Source: Pinguiococcus pyrenoidosus (lineage: Eukaryota; Sar; Pinguiophyceae; Pinguiochrysidales; Pinguiochrysidaceae). From it: 16,556 bases of DNA. The translations under genes were made by a program, and so were the position numbers. Below the pieces are notes generated by a model. The model was not told where the DNA came from. It saw only the letters and a list, made by a program, of their open reading frames with translations, and searched no databases. Positions 1 through 10,662 of this stretch are shown in pieces; position 1 is the first letter of the stretch; the number at the start of each line of letters is the position of its first letter. The DNA is taken from positions 1 to 16,556 of the forward strand of contig JAAMXY010001769.1 in assembly GCA_019677205.1 (NCBI GenBank), written 5' to 3'.

Positions 1-204
1 TTCCCGTGCGCCGCTCACCCAAGCAAAAGCCTCCGCAAGCGAGGATAGCGCGCACCGGCGCGTTCTCTCGTCAGCTGCACTTCTCCTTGCGAAGCGCTCC
101 GTTGTGCACTTCGGACCCCAAAAACCTTCGCGGGTTTTCGCCATTTTGCGCCGCTGGAAACGCGCGCTTTTCGTGGTTATCATCGTCTACCAAAGCTTGA
201 GAAG
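1..204. other. 5' flank of the Cys-module gene, no gene seen
   Basis: An open frame runs from position 6 to 200 on the plus strand but shows no recognisable domain and stops just before the ATG at 205. It is most simply promoter or 5' untranslated sequence of the gene that follows. I see no clear TATA element. Confidence 0.4.
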
Positions 205-3048
205 ATGACGGAAGACATGCCGCTGTCTCTAATGCACTTCCAGGCGGAAGCCGCGAAGCTGCGGCAGTTTGAGGCTGACGACTTGGCTGCCAAACGGCCA
301 GCGGAGCCGCAGCCTGCGTCTGCGCCGCAGATGAAGAGAGCGCGCGTCGACGCGGAGATGATGGCGAGTGCGCCTGGGAGCAAAGACGCTTCCGAGAGTG
401 TGAGATTGGAGAACAAATGCGGACAGCCCACCAAGTACAGCACCCCCTGTCTCTTCAGCAAGCAGTGCGCCAACTGCGGCGCCTGCTTTCGCCACTGCCC
501 CTGCAAGAGCGGCCAGGAGAAGAAGTGCGGCTATCAGCTCAAGACCGGCACCGGCTGCAGCCGGTAAGTGGCGACTTTCTCGGAAACGACCTGGCTTCTG
601 CGTTGAGGTGGCGAAGATGGGTGATGAAAGGGTGGAGGGAGGGTCGAGAGGACTGAAGGACTGAAGGACTGGAAGACTGGAAGCCTAGAAGACTGGAAGG
701 CGCGGGAAAGAGAAAAAAATAGAGGAAAAAATAGAGGAATGAAAAGAGGCAAAGCAAGAGGAAAGAATAGAGGGCAAAGGAGAGGAAAACAGAGAGAGGA
801 AAGCAACTCAGGTCCACTTTCGGCGTGCGGAGGACTAACTCCCGTCGCTGTTGGACTCTGTACAGGATTGGGAACTGCCCGGCTTGCAGCTACTGCCGTC
901 AAAGTCACTGCACGTGCGACCCCAAGGTGAGCCAGTCGACGAGCAGACGGAATGGGAGGGAGAAGACGAGCCAAGGGAATGTGAGGAAGAGGAAGTCGAA
1001 ACCGGCAGAAGGAGCGATCCGTCGTACTGACCAGGAAGACGCAACAATCACAATCTGCAGGACGTGATGCCCTTGCCGAGAGGCAGCGCGGGATCATCGA
1101 AGCATGCGAAATGCTTGCATCAGGTCAAAGATGGCACCCAATGCAATCGCAGCGGCAATTGCCCGACCTGCAAGAGATGTCTGCAGTTCCATTGCCTGTG
1201 TGCGTCGACAGCCGAAGCCGAAGACGCTGTGACGGCAACTTCGGGACAGATCAATCAGGCCCACAAGGTGCTGCCGCGCTGCGCACGGGACCTCAAGGGC
1301 GGCAAGAAGTGCAACAGGCGGTACGCTTCTCGGCAGCAGACTGGACCATTTCTGGGCGGCACGGAACACTGCGGCTCATCGTGTGTGCCACAGGGGGAAC
1401 TGTCCCAAGTGCCATCGGTGCCGGCAAGCTCACTGCACGTGCCAGGTCCCGGACGACCTGCAGGCGCTGAACATCGCGCGGGGGGTGGTCCTGGACCCAA
1501 AGCTGGACCCTCAGCTCGCGTCCGCGAGGAAGAACCGCCGATGTGTGCACGTCCTCAACAATGGGGCGCAGTGCAATCGCAGTGGCAACTGTCCGCACTG
1601 CAAGAGGTGCAGGCAGTACCACTGCACCTGCTCTGGAGAGGTGGTCTCGACCGCCACGACGACAGCGCAAGCCAATGCTCCGGATGCCTCCGCACCTGCA
1701 TCCGCAGAGCCAGGAGTCCTTCGACCGCTAGAAGGATGCCTTGAGGAGAGAAGTGAATGGTTCTCAGACGTCCTCACGGCCGTGGACAAGGAGTTCGACG
1801 ACACGGCGAGAGCGCAGCAAAAACTAGTGGAAGGGTATCAGCAATCGACACACCAGATGCAGCATGACGCGGCCGGCGCCCTGCAGGAGGCGGTGGCGGT
1901 CGCGAACACGACGCTGTCGGTGGCAACCCACTTCCTGGAGGAAATGCGAGCCAGCATCGCCGGAAGCTCGGCAGACGCCAGGCGCTGGGACGACTTTGTT
2001 GTCAAGCAGAAGGTGAGACCAAAGCCCACTTGGCTTTCCGCGGCCGTCCTTCTCTGTCCCCGGCTTTTGTGTCCTGTGGGGTTTCTCTGAAGACCGCTGA
2101 AGATGCTGCTTGTTTTTGTGCATGCAGGAGCATCTTTCGAGTCTCATCAAGACTCGGGCAGCGGTAATGCCCGTGGATTTCCTGAGCCGGTCAGAGCAGA
2201 TGTCCTTGCACGCAAAACTGCGGAGGAATAGTCTCCTGAGCCGCCTGCAGCTCGAGGACCAATCCCACAACAACCGCTTGCGGCAGCTGGTCTTGACCTC
2301 CGAGGCCTCTCCAAGGCTGGCCGAAGAAAGACCTCCAGAACCAGAGCAGCACGTGCACAGCGCGCACCATCGTCGCTTGCAGAACAGCAAGGTACCCGCG
2401 GGACACTACGGTCACCAGGGCGATGAAGCCGAGGCAAGCCGCCAGGGTCATCGTCGTGGCACTCCTCGTGAGGAGCGCAAGACGGTTCACGATTCAGAAG
2501 AAGCGTTCGACGAAAGCACCCATGGCCAACGTCGGCACGAGGATCATCATCATGATCATCATCATCATCATCGTCATCATCATCCTCGTCATCGTCATCA
2601 TCATGATGACCACGATCATCACTTCGGCGAGGGTGAGCACTCCGAGTGCCACGAGGGTCATCATCATGGCGCAGCCGGTAGCCACCAGCATGGCCATCGT
2701 CGAGCTCATGGATTTGCCCACAATCAAGACAGAGGCCCTTACGGCGGGGGCGCGCATCTGGAAGGTGCGGGGGGGCGTCTCCAGAGCCGCTCTGCATACG
2801 ACGATCGCCATACGCACCAGCGGGGTGCGACTCGCAGCTCTGGTTCCTATCGACGAGTCTCTGCGAGCACTCCAGACGAGGCCTGGTCTGCTGAAGCATT
2901 AGCGGGCCTGGGGAGGGTAGCCCACAGCATCATCGAGCATGGGTTTGAACAGACGACGGAGCAAACCAGCCACGCGGCCCAGAGAGATGCTCACGACAGC
3001 AGCCGAAGCCGTCGTGAGTCGACGCCGACCGAGATATCCTCGGTGTGA
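205..3048 (+). CDS. Five-exon gene for a protein with five tandem Cys/His modules (unrecognised family)
   Basis: Proposed exons are 205-563, 866-926, 1061-1320, 1394-2012 and 2128-3048; phases agree at every junction and give 739 residues. I do not recognise the family. The N-terminus has a basic KRAR patch near residue 44, suggesting nuclear location (inference). Five modules follow at about residues 72-100, 108-137, 158-187, 214-243 and 277-306, with spacing C-x9-C-x5-C-x2-C-x2-C-x3/4-C-x-C and a His just before the sixth Cys; four share the core GNCPxC. Seven Cys plus one His per module suggests zinc binding (inference). Residues from about 343 to 515 are helical, with possible coiled coil. 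Introns 1 and 3 cut modules 2 and 4 at the same codon position and phase. Intron 1 has CTAAC at 835-839. The 3' end is uncertain: after 2391 the frame becomes His-rich with codon use unlike the earlier exons, and AAG|GTACCC at 2389-2397 could be another donor. Exons 1-4 are well supported; the C-terminus is weak. Confidence 0.72.
564..865 (+). other. Intron 1 of the Cys-module gene, with degenerate tandem repeats and a purine-rich tract
   Basis: The donor GTAAGT follows the codon fragment for the Arg after the second Cys of module 2; the acceptor is TACAG at 861-865 and a CTAAC branch-like site sits 26 bases upstream. From about 645 to 705 there are imperfect 8-10 base repeats of the type GAAGGACT / GGAAGACT, followed by a purine-rich stretch to about 800. 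Splicing restores GNCPAC in module 2, which is the main support for the intron. Confidence 0.8.
2543..2622 (+). repeat. CAT/ATC trinucleotide repeat tract
   Basis: A nearly pure run of CAT units with occasional GAT, CGT and CCT. Read in the upstream gene's frame it gives a His-rich string; the next plus frame gives Ile-rich sequence; the minus strand gives Asp- or Met-rich sequence. The tract makes open frames on both strands by composition alone, so frame length is poor evidence of coding here. Confidence 0.85.
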
Positions 3049-3230
3049 AGATGGAAGTTCAAGGATGCGAGACAGACGCAGAATCAATCGGCCGGTTCGA
3101 GGAGGAAGGCCATGGGCAAGGCTATCATTGGAGTCAGGGGCGTGTCAATATATCTAAACCGGATTCTCTTGGCGCTCGATCTCTGAAACTAGGTGGAAAA
3201 TGTTGTTCGCGTTGAGATTCACTTCGCGTC
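3049..3230. other. Short convergent intergenic gap
   Basis: This 182-base gap lies between the proposed stop of the plus-strand Cys-module gene and the stop of the minus-strand deacetylase-like gene. I see no domain-bearing frame and no clear terminator or polyadenylation signal. Confidence 0.5.
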
Positions 3231-6200
3231 TCACTCGTCGTCGCTCTCGCCTTCCCGGCTTTCTCGGCGTCCATGGTTTCCCTGGTTTCCATGGTTTCTA
3301 TGGTTTCCTTCTTGAAAATCCTCTCCAACGAAAGCATCCGCTGCTTTCGCCTCGGCTACGCCTCCAGATTCATCTTGGTGCCGCTTGTCCATCGGCAGCT
3401 TCCTCAGCGCGGTGACATGCACGGCCACGCACTTTCCGAGGCCCCCGGTCTTTCCTGTGTCGCAGCCACCTTCTAGCACAGACACCAGGCGACCGTCACA
3501 GACTTCATCCGCAACATCCACGAAGCCCATTGTGATACGATGGAAGTCCCTCGTGACTAAGCCGAGCCCGCCACCGACTGGGTCCGTGAGGTAGCCGCCA
3601 AAGCCAGAAGCGAGAATGATGAGCTCCGGCTTGAACCTCCGCAAGCGAGGTGCCACGTCGTTCTCCAAAGCGAACAAGAAGCCGTGCCGACCGCAGTAGA
3701 ACTCGCGCTTCGTGAGCTTCCTCGCGGAAGACGCCGCTCGCATCTTATTGCACACGTCGCGATACTTTTGCGGGAGAACGCCAATGCTGACATAGTTGTC
3801 TGCGACCGCGTTGCCCTCGCCGGTGGCGAAAAGGCCATCCTCATCTTCTTCAGCTTTCTCCTCGGGGCCGTCGTAGCCGACGCCATTGCGCCATCCGTCG
3901 GATTCCTCTCGAGATGGATACCTCATGTGCACGGAGGCGAAGAAGATGGACGGATCCTTGCCCCCGCCCAGCACCTCGGCAGTGCCACTTGCGTACTCCA
4001 CGTCGAAGTCGACAACGGCCACCCGCTCGAGGCCCCACCGAAGCTTCGCGTGCATGACAGCCACGGCCACGTTGTTCACAAGGCTGCCTCCCTGGGTGTT
4101 CCAGCGAGTTGGACAGCCATGCACGCCTGCGTGGCGTCCTGGCGGGCGCACGCAACAGAACGCATTGGCTCTCGGCCGCAGTATCACCTGTGCATCCAGC
4201 AGAAAGAAGACGTCAGCAAAGCGGAGTTCCCCTTCACATCCATTGGCACCAGTACAAGGGAGCTCACCTCGTCTACTCCGCGACAGGCGACGCTAGCGGC
4301 GGCAAAGGCCGCGCTCAGGCTCTCTCTGGAAAGGAAGGTGTCGGAAGCTGCGGAGTCCTTGTCATCCGCTTGGACCAGCTTCATGTCCGAGTCCGAGTCC
4401 TGCGCTTTCGTCCAGCTCCTCGGTCCGCCACTGTGGTCACCGCCACGAGGATCTACGAGCACTTCGTCTGCAGAAATGTTGCTGCGAGAGCGATTCTCGG
4501 GCCCGGGCAACATGTGCAGGGGCAAGAAGAAGATCTTCTCCAACGAGATCTCCACCACAGGACCCAGCCGTCCCACGATGCTGTATACCTGGCAGCGCCA
4601 AGCGTGCTTCGCTGGGCCATGGACGTGGACTCGGGAGTGCAGCAAGACATCGCGCCACATGCCGACGCTTCGCCGCTTGTTCACGCGCTTCCACATGCGC
4701 AGGCGCGCTCCTGGCCTCAGGTCCTCCAGCCGAAAGGTCACTGCCGATGCAAAAGCCTTGCGCAGGAGAGGAATCTGATTCTTGACACAATCTGCGCAGT
4801 ACCACTCTCCTTTGGGTATGGTCAGGAGAGGTGGGTCCAGGCATCGCAGGTGCCAAGCTCTCGGACACCCCTCGCAGCACAGTAGCTCGCCATACTGGAA
4901 GCAGCTGCAGCAGAGAGCTCCGTGGCGCGGAAACGTCGTCAAAGTTGTGCCCAGATCGAAGGCGCCTTGCTTTTGCTCTGCCTTTGATGGTGCAATGCTA
5001 CGGTGGACGACGCCATTGGTCCAGGACGGCGGCGTTGGAGAGGCGTTCTTCGCCCTATCAACTTCGGCTCGCTTGGCGCGGATCTTGCGCAGCCTCTCCT
5101 TCTCCATCAGATCGTGATGATGCCTCTTGGTGGCCTCCCAGGACCGAGCCAGACCTGCGACCTTGTTCACTTCCATCCAGAAGCTCTCTCCGCAGTGCGA
5201 GCCGTCTCCGTGGATCGCTTCCAGCTCCCGATACGCAGTCACGAGCGCACCGTCTTCGTGCTCCGACCACCGCTGTCCGGCAATGGTCTTGGCGCCCTTC
5301 TGGCGCTCTTGCTCCGCCTGGAGCCTTTTTGCGGCCTCCTCCCTCCTCGCCGCCTGATCGTTCTTTTCCTCTTGCGTGCGTCCAGGCGGCGTCGCCGCGC
5401 CGCTGCCCGAGGCGTCCTTCTTCGCCGCTTCCTGCTGGGCTGGCGGGTCCTTGGTCGTCGCCTTCGTAGCCGGCGCCTCCGGAAGAGGTCCGCCATATCC
5501 CGAGGCCTAGATAGAAGGACAGCAGCCAGCAGATGTTTAAGCATTTCGTGGGTCCGAAGTTTGTGTCACACAAGGCATTGCAGGGCGAGCATCACCTCCG
5601 ACTTTTCCACCCAAGCGCGCACGCGCTCGCGAATCCTGGTGTACGTGCTGTAGTTGCACTTGTAGTTGAGGAAGCGGCTCAGGTCGCTGGGATCCACTTG
5701 CATCAGCTGGGCAATCGAGCGCTGAGACCTGCCGATATTGTTGATGCAGGTCCGCGCGCGATCTGCCAGAGAGAAGTCGATCTCGGAAGTGTCGATGTTG
5801 CTCGGCCTGGCCTCAGGTCGCGCGTTCTTCCGGCCGCGGCTCTGCGCAGGACTTCGTCGCTGCAGCACGGACTTGGTCGGCGCGACGTGAGGGCGACGCT
5901 CCAGCTCGGGGACGATCGAGCCCATGCTTGGTACGGGCGGCACCTCCAGCGACTCAAACGGGCTCTTGCCAAAAGGCACCTTGGGCAGCACGCTGAAGCG
6001 CGACGCCCGCTGCAGGACGTCCTCGCGCCAGAATCTATACACTTCGCTGTCGGTGTTGCCAAACGCGTGCGGCTGCTTCAGAGACGCCATGATCCAGCCG
6101 TGGATCGCCGGCAGAATAGCCAGGGTGGCATCGTGGTACCGCGACTCGGTCGTCGCGAAGGCCACCAGGATGTTCCCTATGGTGTCAACCGCCAAGCTTC

Positions 6201-9200
6201 TGGCGTCGTGGGCGCTGCCGTCTGGAAAGCCGCCGCGGTTCACCTGAGCATGGAGCTCCCTGGCCACCACCATCGGATGCTGGCGCCGGCGACGCATCTC
6301 AAATCGCAAGAGGCAGCGCAGATCTTCCACCTTCAGAGACGCCTGCACCCTCCGCAGTTCGTCGCCGATACCTCTGCCGAAGATCGGGCGCTGCACGATC
6401 TGTGCGGCCCCGACCCTGTGCTTCTCTTCCGCCACTGCAGGCTCCTTTTGGGGCGGACTGGTCATGTCCAGGATTTTGCGTCTTTTGCGAGACCTCCCCG
6501 AAGCCAAGAGACCTCCCGAAGCCACGGCGCTCTGATTCCCGGTCGCCGCTTGCGGTTGCGATGGGCCTTGGAACCCAGAAAGCCACTCCCGGACCGACAT
6601 CTTCTCCCCGGCTGACTTGTCTTGCGGGCTCGCGGATCCGATCACGTCCTGCAGCGCCCGCTCCAGGAAGGATTCCATCTCTTCCAGGCCGTTCTCAACG
6701 CCCAGGGCCAGCGAGATCATTTGCTGCAGCGTAGCGACTCTCAACGGCGGCGCGAGCAGCGGGTCGTCGACGAGATTTACGTACTCGTTCAAGGACTTCA
6801 GCACGTCCCAGATGGTACCCTCAGGAATCTGATCCGCCGGGCTTCGGCTCCGCCTTCGGAGTCGCTTGCCTGTGACTGGAGAACCGTCCGAGCTCTGGCC
6901 ATTGCTAGCCGCGCCACTGACCGAGGCAGACGGGCCCTTGAGCCCGTCTGCCTCACTCTGAGACCGTCGAGAAGCGCCGCGGTCCGTCCCGCCTTGAAGC
7001 CAGTCGGTGATGGCCTCCACGACCTCCATGCCTTGTGGCGTGTCGGGAGTGAGAAAGCCATCGATGAAGCGACTGATGCGAGACGGGATGGCCTGCAGCC
7101 GCGGACTGAAGGCGGAGACCTCGCGAATGACATCCATGTCTGTGAGGTTCCGGCGCTCCTGAGCGGCTCGAAGACTCTCCCGAAGCCCTGCGTTCACCGC
7201 ATAGAAAGGGCCCGCGTTCGCGGGCTTCTTCGGCCTCGAAGGCTTCTTCAGGCGCGATCCCTCGGGAGATTGGGCTTGATTGATAGCGTCTTTCTCCTCC
7301 GCGGCTTTCTTCTTCACAAGAGCCTCGAGCTCGGGGCCGGCTTTGGAAAGCCACGCGCGCATCCGCTTGACGACTCGATCTTGTGCGGCCTGATTCGCCT
7401 TGCCACTCATAAAGCGGCTCATGCAGGCGGGGTCGATCTTCATCTGCTCTGCCGCCCTCCTCTGGCTGAGCTTCTGGAGGTCCAGAATGGCTCGCACTTC
7501 GCGCCTGTTCCGATTGTAGTCCGAGTCGTCGTTCTCCACGGCCACGGGAATCTCCTCTTGGGCGATTCTCGGGGACGGATTCTCGTCAGTCTTTGACGGC
7601 TCTTTCGCCTCCTCTTCTTTCTCTGCGCTGGCTGCGCTAGCTGCGCTAACTGCGTGATCGACTTCGCGAGGCTCCTCTCGTTCCTTCGGGATCCCGATCT
7701 GATTGAGAAAGTCGCCCGTCTCTTCCGTCACGACATCGGACGCGACGACGAAGGCCGTTGCCCTGAAGTCCATGCGGATGACAGCAAAGTTGTCGGAGCG
7801 CTCGAAGCTTTCAGAAAGCAACGTTCCCGCGCCGAAGCTGCATCGCACGCGTAGTCCGGCCCGGCAGCATCTTCGCCAGGAGGACGACCGGTCCGGAAAC
7901 CCCGCAGCAGACAGCAAGAACTCCCTCTCATCGTCGGAGTAAGCCTCCGACGCCTGTTCTTCTGCATCATCTTCGAGATCTGAGTTGTTGTGCTCGCTTA
8001 TGCTCGAGCAAGACCAGTCGCTGTCCACGTCCAGCGGGACAATGCCCTGCTCGGGGATCTCGCCGACTCTCTTCAGAATCTTGTAGATATAGTCGGGGGC
8101 GTGGACCAAGGCCAGGGTCTCAACGCTTGGAGGCACCACGTCGGTCACGCAAAGGAAGTCCAGCATGTGCGCGCCCGAGTCCTGGTCGGCGACGGGCTGC
8201 TTGCTGAGGTGCCGGAGGCAGGCCACCATCCGCGACGTGCCTTCCCAGTGGTCCGCCGGGGTCACGTGGCGAACTCCGGCGTAGAAGATCACCTTAGTGC
8301 AGGGTGGCTCCCGCTGGCCGGAGCTCGCGTCGCCAGCAGTGCTGGCGACGCGCGCAGACAGCAGCGTCTTCAACTGCTCGACGGGGAGGGTGCTGGTCGT
8401 CGGCGGGCGATGCTCGCAGTACTTGGAGAACTCGCGTTCGCGCTCCAGCGCAACAGAGACTTCCTGGTTGCAAGACTCCGCCAGCAGCGTCTTCCACGCC
8501 CCCGACGCTTCGTCCGTGGCGGACGCGTTCTCCTGAGAGCCCCAGATCTTCTTGACCAGCTTGTTGCTCATGGCCAGGAGCGCTGCGGCCGAGGAAGAGC
8601 GGGCCTTCTCGGTCCATTTCTCCAGTTTGCTCAGCTCTGTCGAAAGCTCCGGCGGCATTTCTCCTTCCCAGAGACGACGGATCATGCTGATGAGCTCGTG
8701 AGCAGTTCGCGCCTCGATAGACACGGTGACCGCGGCTTCCTCGGGGAAGAGTCCGAACGGCGTTGGGATGAACTTGGCCGTCGAGGGCTTTCTCTCCACT
8801 CTCCTCTGCGCTTGACTGAGCGTTTGGCAGAGTCGCCGAAGGACGCTGCACATGCTGTGCACCAGCACATGCTCCACAAGGCCATCTGCGGACTGGTAGA
8901 AGCGGAGCATCTTGGCGATGAGCTCGAGGCGAGCTTTCCCAGACGACACGTTGAAGGCCTCCCAGTCGCAGGACTCTCTGGCTCGCACCAGTTCGCGCCG
9001 CTGCGCGCTTCTCTCCTCCTGCAGGTCTCTGGAGCGCTTTGCCTGAAGCACCTCGACGGATCTTCGCGCCTCCACTGCCGCAGCGAGCGCCTTGCGCGCT
9101 GCGGCTTCCTCCTCTCTCGCCTTCTGCAGCTGCCGCGCCGCTTTCTCGGCTTTCTCTTCCAAGGAGCGCATCCGCTTGGTGGCGCTCCCAGTCTCGATGC

Positions 9201-10091
9201 GAGCCACGGTGGCCTTGGCGTCCTGCAGAATGCTCTTCGAGCTGGCCAGGCGGCTTCTCTCCAGGGTTCCCCAGAGTCGGAGTGCGTCTTCGTCCCGAGA
9301 GCTGACCATGAACCACCTCCTGCGCATGGCCACCGCGCGGGCCAGAGACGGAACGGGCGCCAGAGCATCTGTCGAGGTGACTGGCGTCTGCAGCTGATCC
9401 ACCATGTTTTGCACCTTGCGACTCATGTGCGCATGGATGGCGCGACTGCTCTCATTCACGGCGTAAACCGGGTGATTCTCCTCCAGCGCGTGCGCGTTCA
9501 GGACGGCAGTCCGCAGCAGTTTCATGCTGTCCTCTCTCTCCGCTTTCTCTGCGTCTCCGGTGCTGGTGCCGGGACTTTGGGCGGTGAGATCGGCGTAGGC
9601 GTCGGCCAGAGAAGCGTGCGGCCGCAGGAAGTCTTTGGAGACGAGACTCTCACCCACGGGCGCGTTTGTTGTGAACGCCGGGAGCACCTTGTGAATGCAC
9701 GACGGGCCTTTCAGACGCAAGAGTCGGCGCCGAAGAGTCCCGGCGGGCTGTTCTCGGTAGCGCGCGCGCTTGGTGCGGCGTCTTCGCGGCCCGTGCTTCT
9801 TTTCAAAGCGCACCACTTCCAACACTCCCGCTTCCAGCTGTTCTGCGCTCTCCGCCAGAGCGTCTCCCGCGTCGAGCACCTTGCTTTTGCTCGCTCCGCG
9901 TCCGGAGTGGCCACTCGCGATCTCATGCGCAAGCGTCTGCCGCGGCGCCACTTGAGTTAGGACATGTGCGCGGGGGGGCAAAGATTGGCGGACGAGTTCC
10001 GACGCACCTTGGTCTGCGCCAGCTTCTGCGCCCATCTCTGGAGTTTGCCCCCGAGCACCTCGCGCTTTCTCGAGCCAGCACTCGGTTCCAT
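3231..10091 (-). CDS. Giant chromatin protein: split histone-deacetylase-like fold with HTH-like repeats, SANT and PHD finger
   Basis: Proposed minus-strand exons are 10091-10008, 9936-5596, 5506-4268 and 4187-3231, giving 2206 residues; all junctions are phase 0. Order: coiled coil about 284-350; deacetylase N-terminal part about 575-655 (VHAPDYIYKIL); acidic stretch 671-697; HTH-like repeats about 840-895, 946-1011 and 1423-1475; basic clusters near 1051 and 1176; SANT/Myb-like segment about 1554-1608 starting RWSEHED; C4HC3 PHD finger about 1672-1717 (LLCCEGC, WHLRC, WYCADC), perhaps followed by a Tudor-like segment; then the rest of the deacetylase from about 1855, including RPPGRHAG, NNVAVA, VVDFDVEY, ASGFGG and LEGGC. 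Against the usual deacetylase motifs, one His of the pair is Arg1906, the zinc-ligand His is Glu1952, the zinc-ligand Asp is Gly2085 and the catalytic Tyr is Cys2130; Asp1950 is kept. Deacetylation is therefore unlikely (inference), and a chromatin reader or scaffold fits better. The start at 10091 is chosen because the short first exon joins through an intron with CTAAC 20 bases before its acceptor; an in-frame ATG at 10035 in a readthrough frame is the alternative. Exons 2-4 are firm, exon 1 less so. Confidence 0.8.
3271..3310 (-). repeat. Imperfect TGGTTTCC(A) minisatellite inside the deacetylase-like 3' exon
   Basis: About four imperfect copies of a 9-10 base TGGTTTCC unit, seen on the plus strand. 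On the coding strand they yield the low-complexity GNHRNHGNQGNHG-like tail just before the acidic C-terminus. The tail lies outside the conserved deacetylase fold. Confidence 0.75.
7621..7655 (-). repeat. 9-base GCTGCGCTA-type coding repeat
   Basis: Three near-copies of GCTGCGCTA on the plus strand encode an Ala/Ser-rich stretch (AVSAASAASA) on the minus strand, in the linker between the deacetylase N-terminal part and the first HTH-like repeat. It is probably a flexible linker. Confidence 0.65.
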
Positions 10092-10470
10092 GTTGCGTTC
10101 GACGCGCGCGGGACTGTGGCGACTGCTGCGTGCGGCGGCCGCGGAAGAGAATCCTGAAGCCCTGAACCTGAGCAAATCCCAAGGACAAGAGCTCCGGAAG
10201 CGCGTACAGTAGGCAAGGGCGGATCCACGGAGTTCGACAGAGTGATTGGTTGGATTGCCTTAGTTTGAAATTCAATTTATGGACAAATCTGTTGACGAGG
10301 TGAGTATTTTAAATATTGTTTATGGAATTCGAGTATGTCTTAGGCCATTGCAGATGGTGCAAAGCTCTTTTGGATTATTTTTAATTGTTTCGCGATGCTT
10401 TGGATTCTGGGTTCTGGGTTCTGGGATGGTCGGCCGCCTCCGGCTTGGCCGCTGTGCTCCGCGCGTCGAC

Positions 10471-10540
10471 TCTTGCTGAGCTTCTTCTTGCTCAGAGCCT
10501 TCTTGCTCAGACCCTTCTTGCGTGCTCAGATCCTTGCTTA
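10471..10540 (+). repeat. Tandem TTCTTGCTCAG-type repeats
   Basis: About four imperfect copies of a unit built on CTTCTTGCTCAG, spaced 15-20 bases apart. No function is evident. Confidence 0.7.
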
Positions 10541-10662
10541 GCTAGTCCCACCACAAAGTTGTGCGCAGCGGCACCAAGTTCGACGGAACATGCGAGGCAT
10601 GCGATGAAGAAGACAGAAGAGGCCGAGTTGCTTGAAGAGGCAGGGCAGCAGAGCAGTGCATG

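Noticed and set aside
2147-2899. 250-codon Asp-rich minus-strand open frame
   Set aside because: The Asp run comes from the CAT/ATC tract; no domain and no start context. The antisense possibility is kept only as a general ambiguity in the findings.
3684-4778. 364-codon plus-strand open frame
   Set aside because: Antisense to the deacetylase C-terminal and PHD-containing exons; crosses their splice sites without any domain.
5533-6615. 360-codon plus-strand open frame
   Set aside because: Antisense to the third HTH-like repeat and its linker; no recognisable domain.
7990-9960. 656-codon plus-strand open frame
   Set aside because: It is the antisense shadow of the GC-rich deacetylase-like exon, which has recognisable motifs on the minus strand; the shadow has none.
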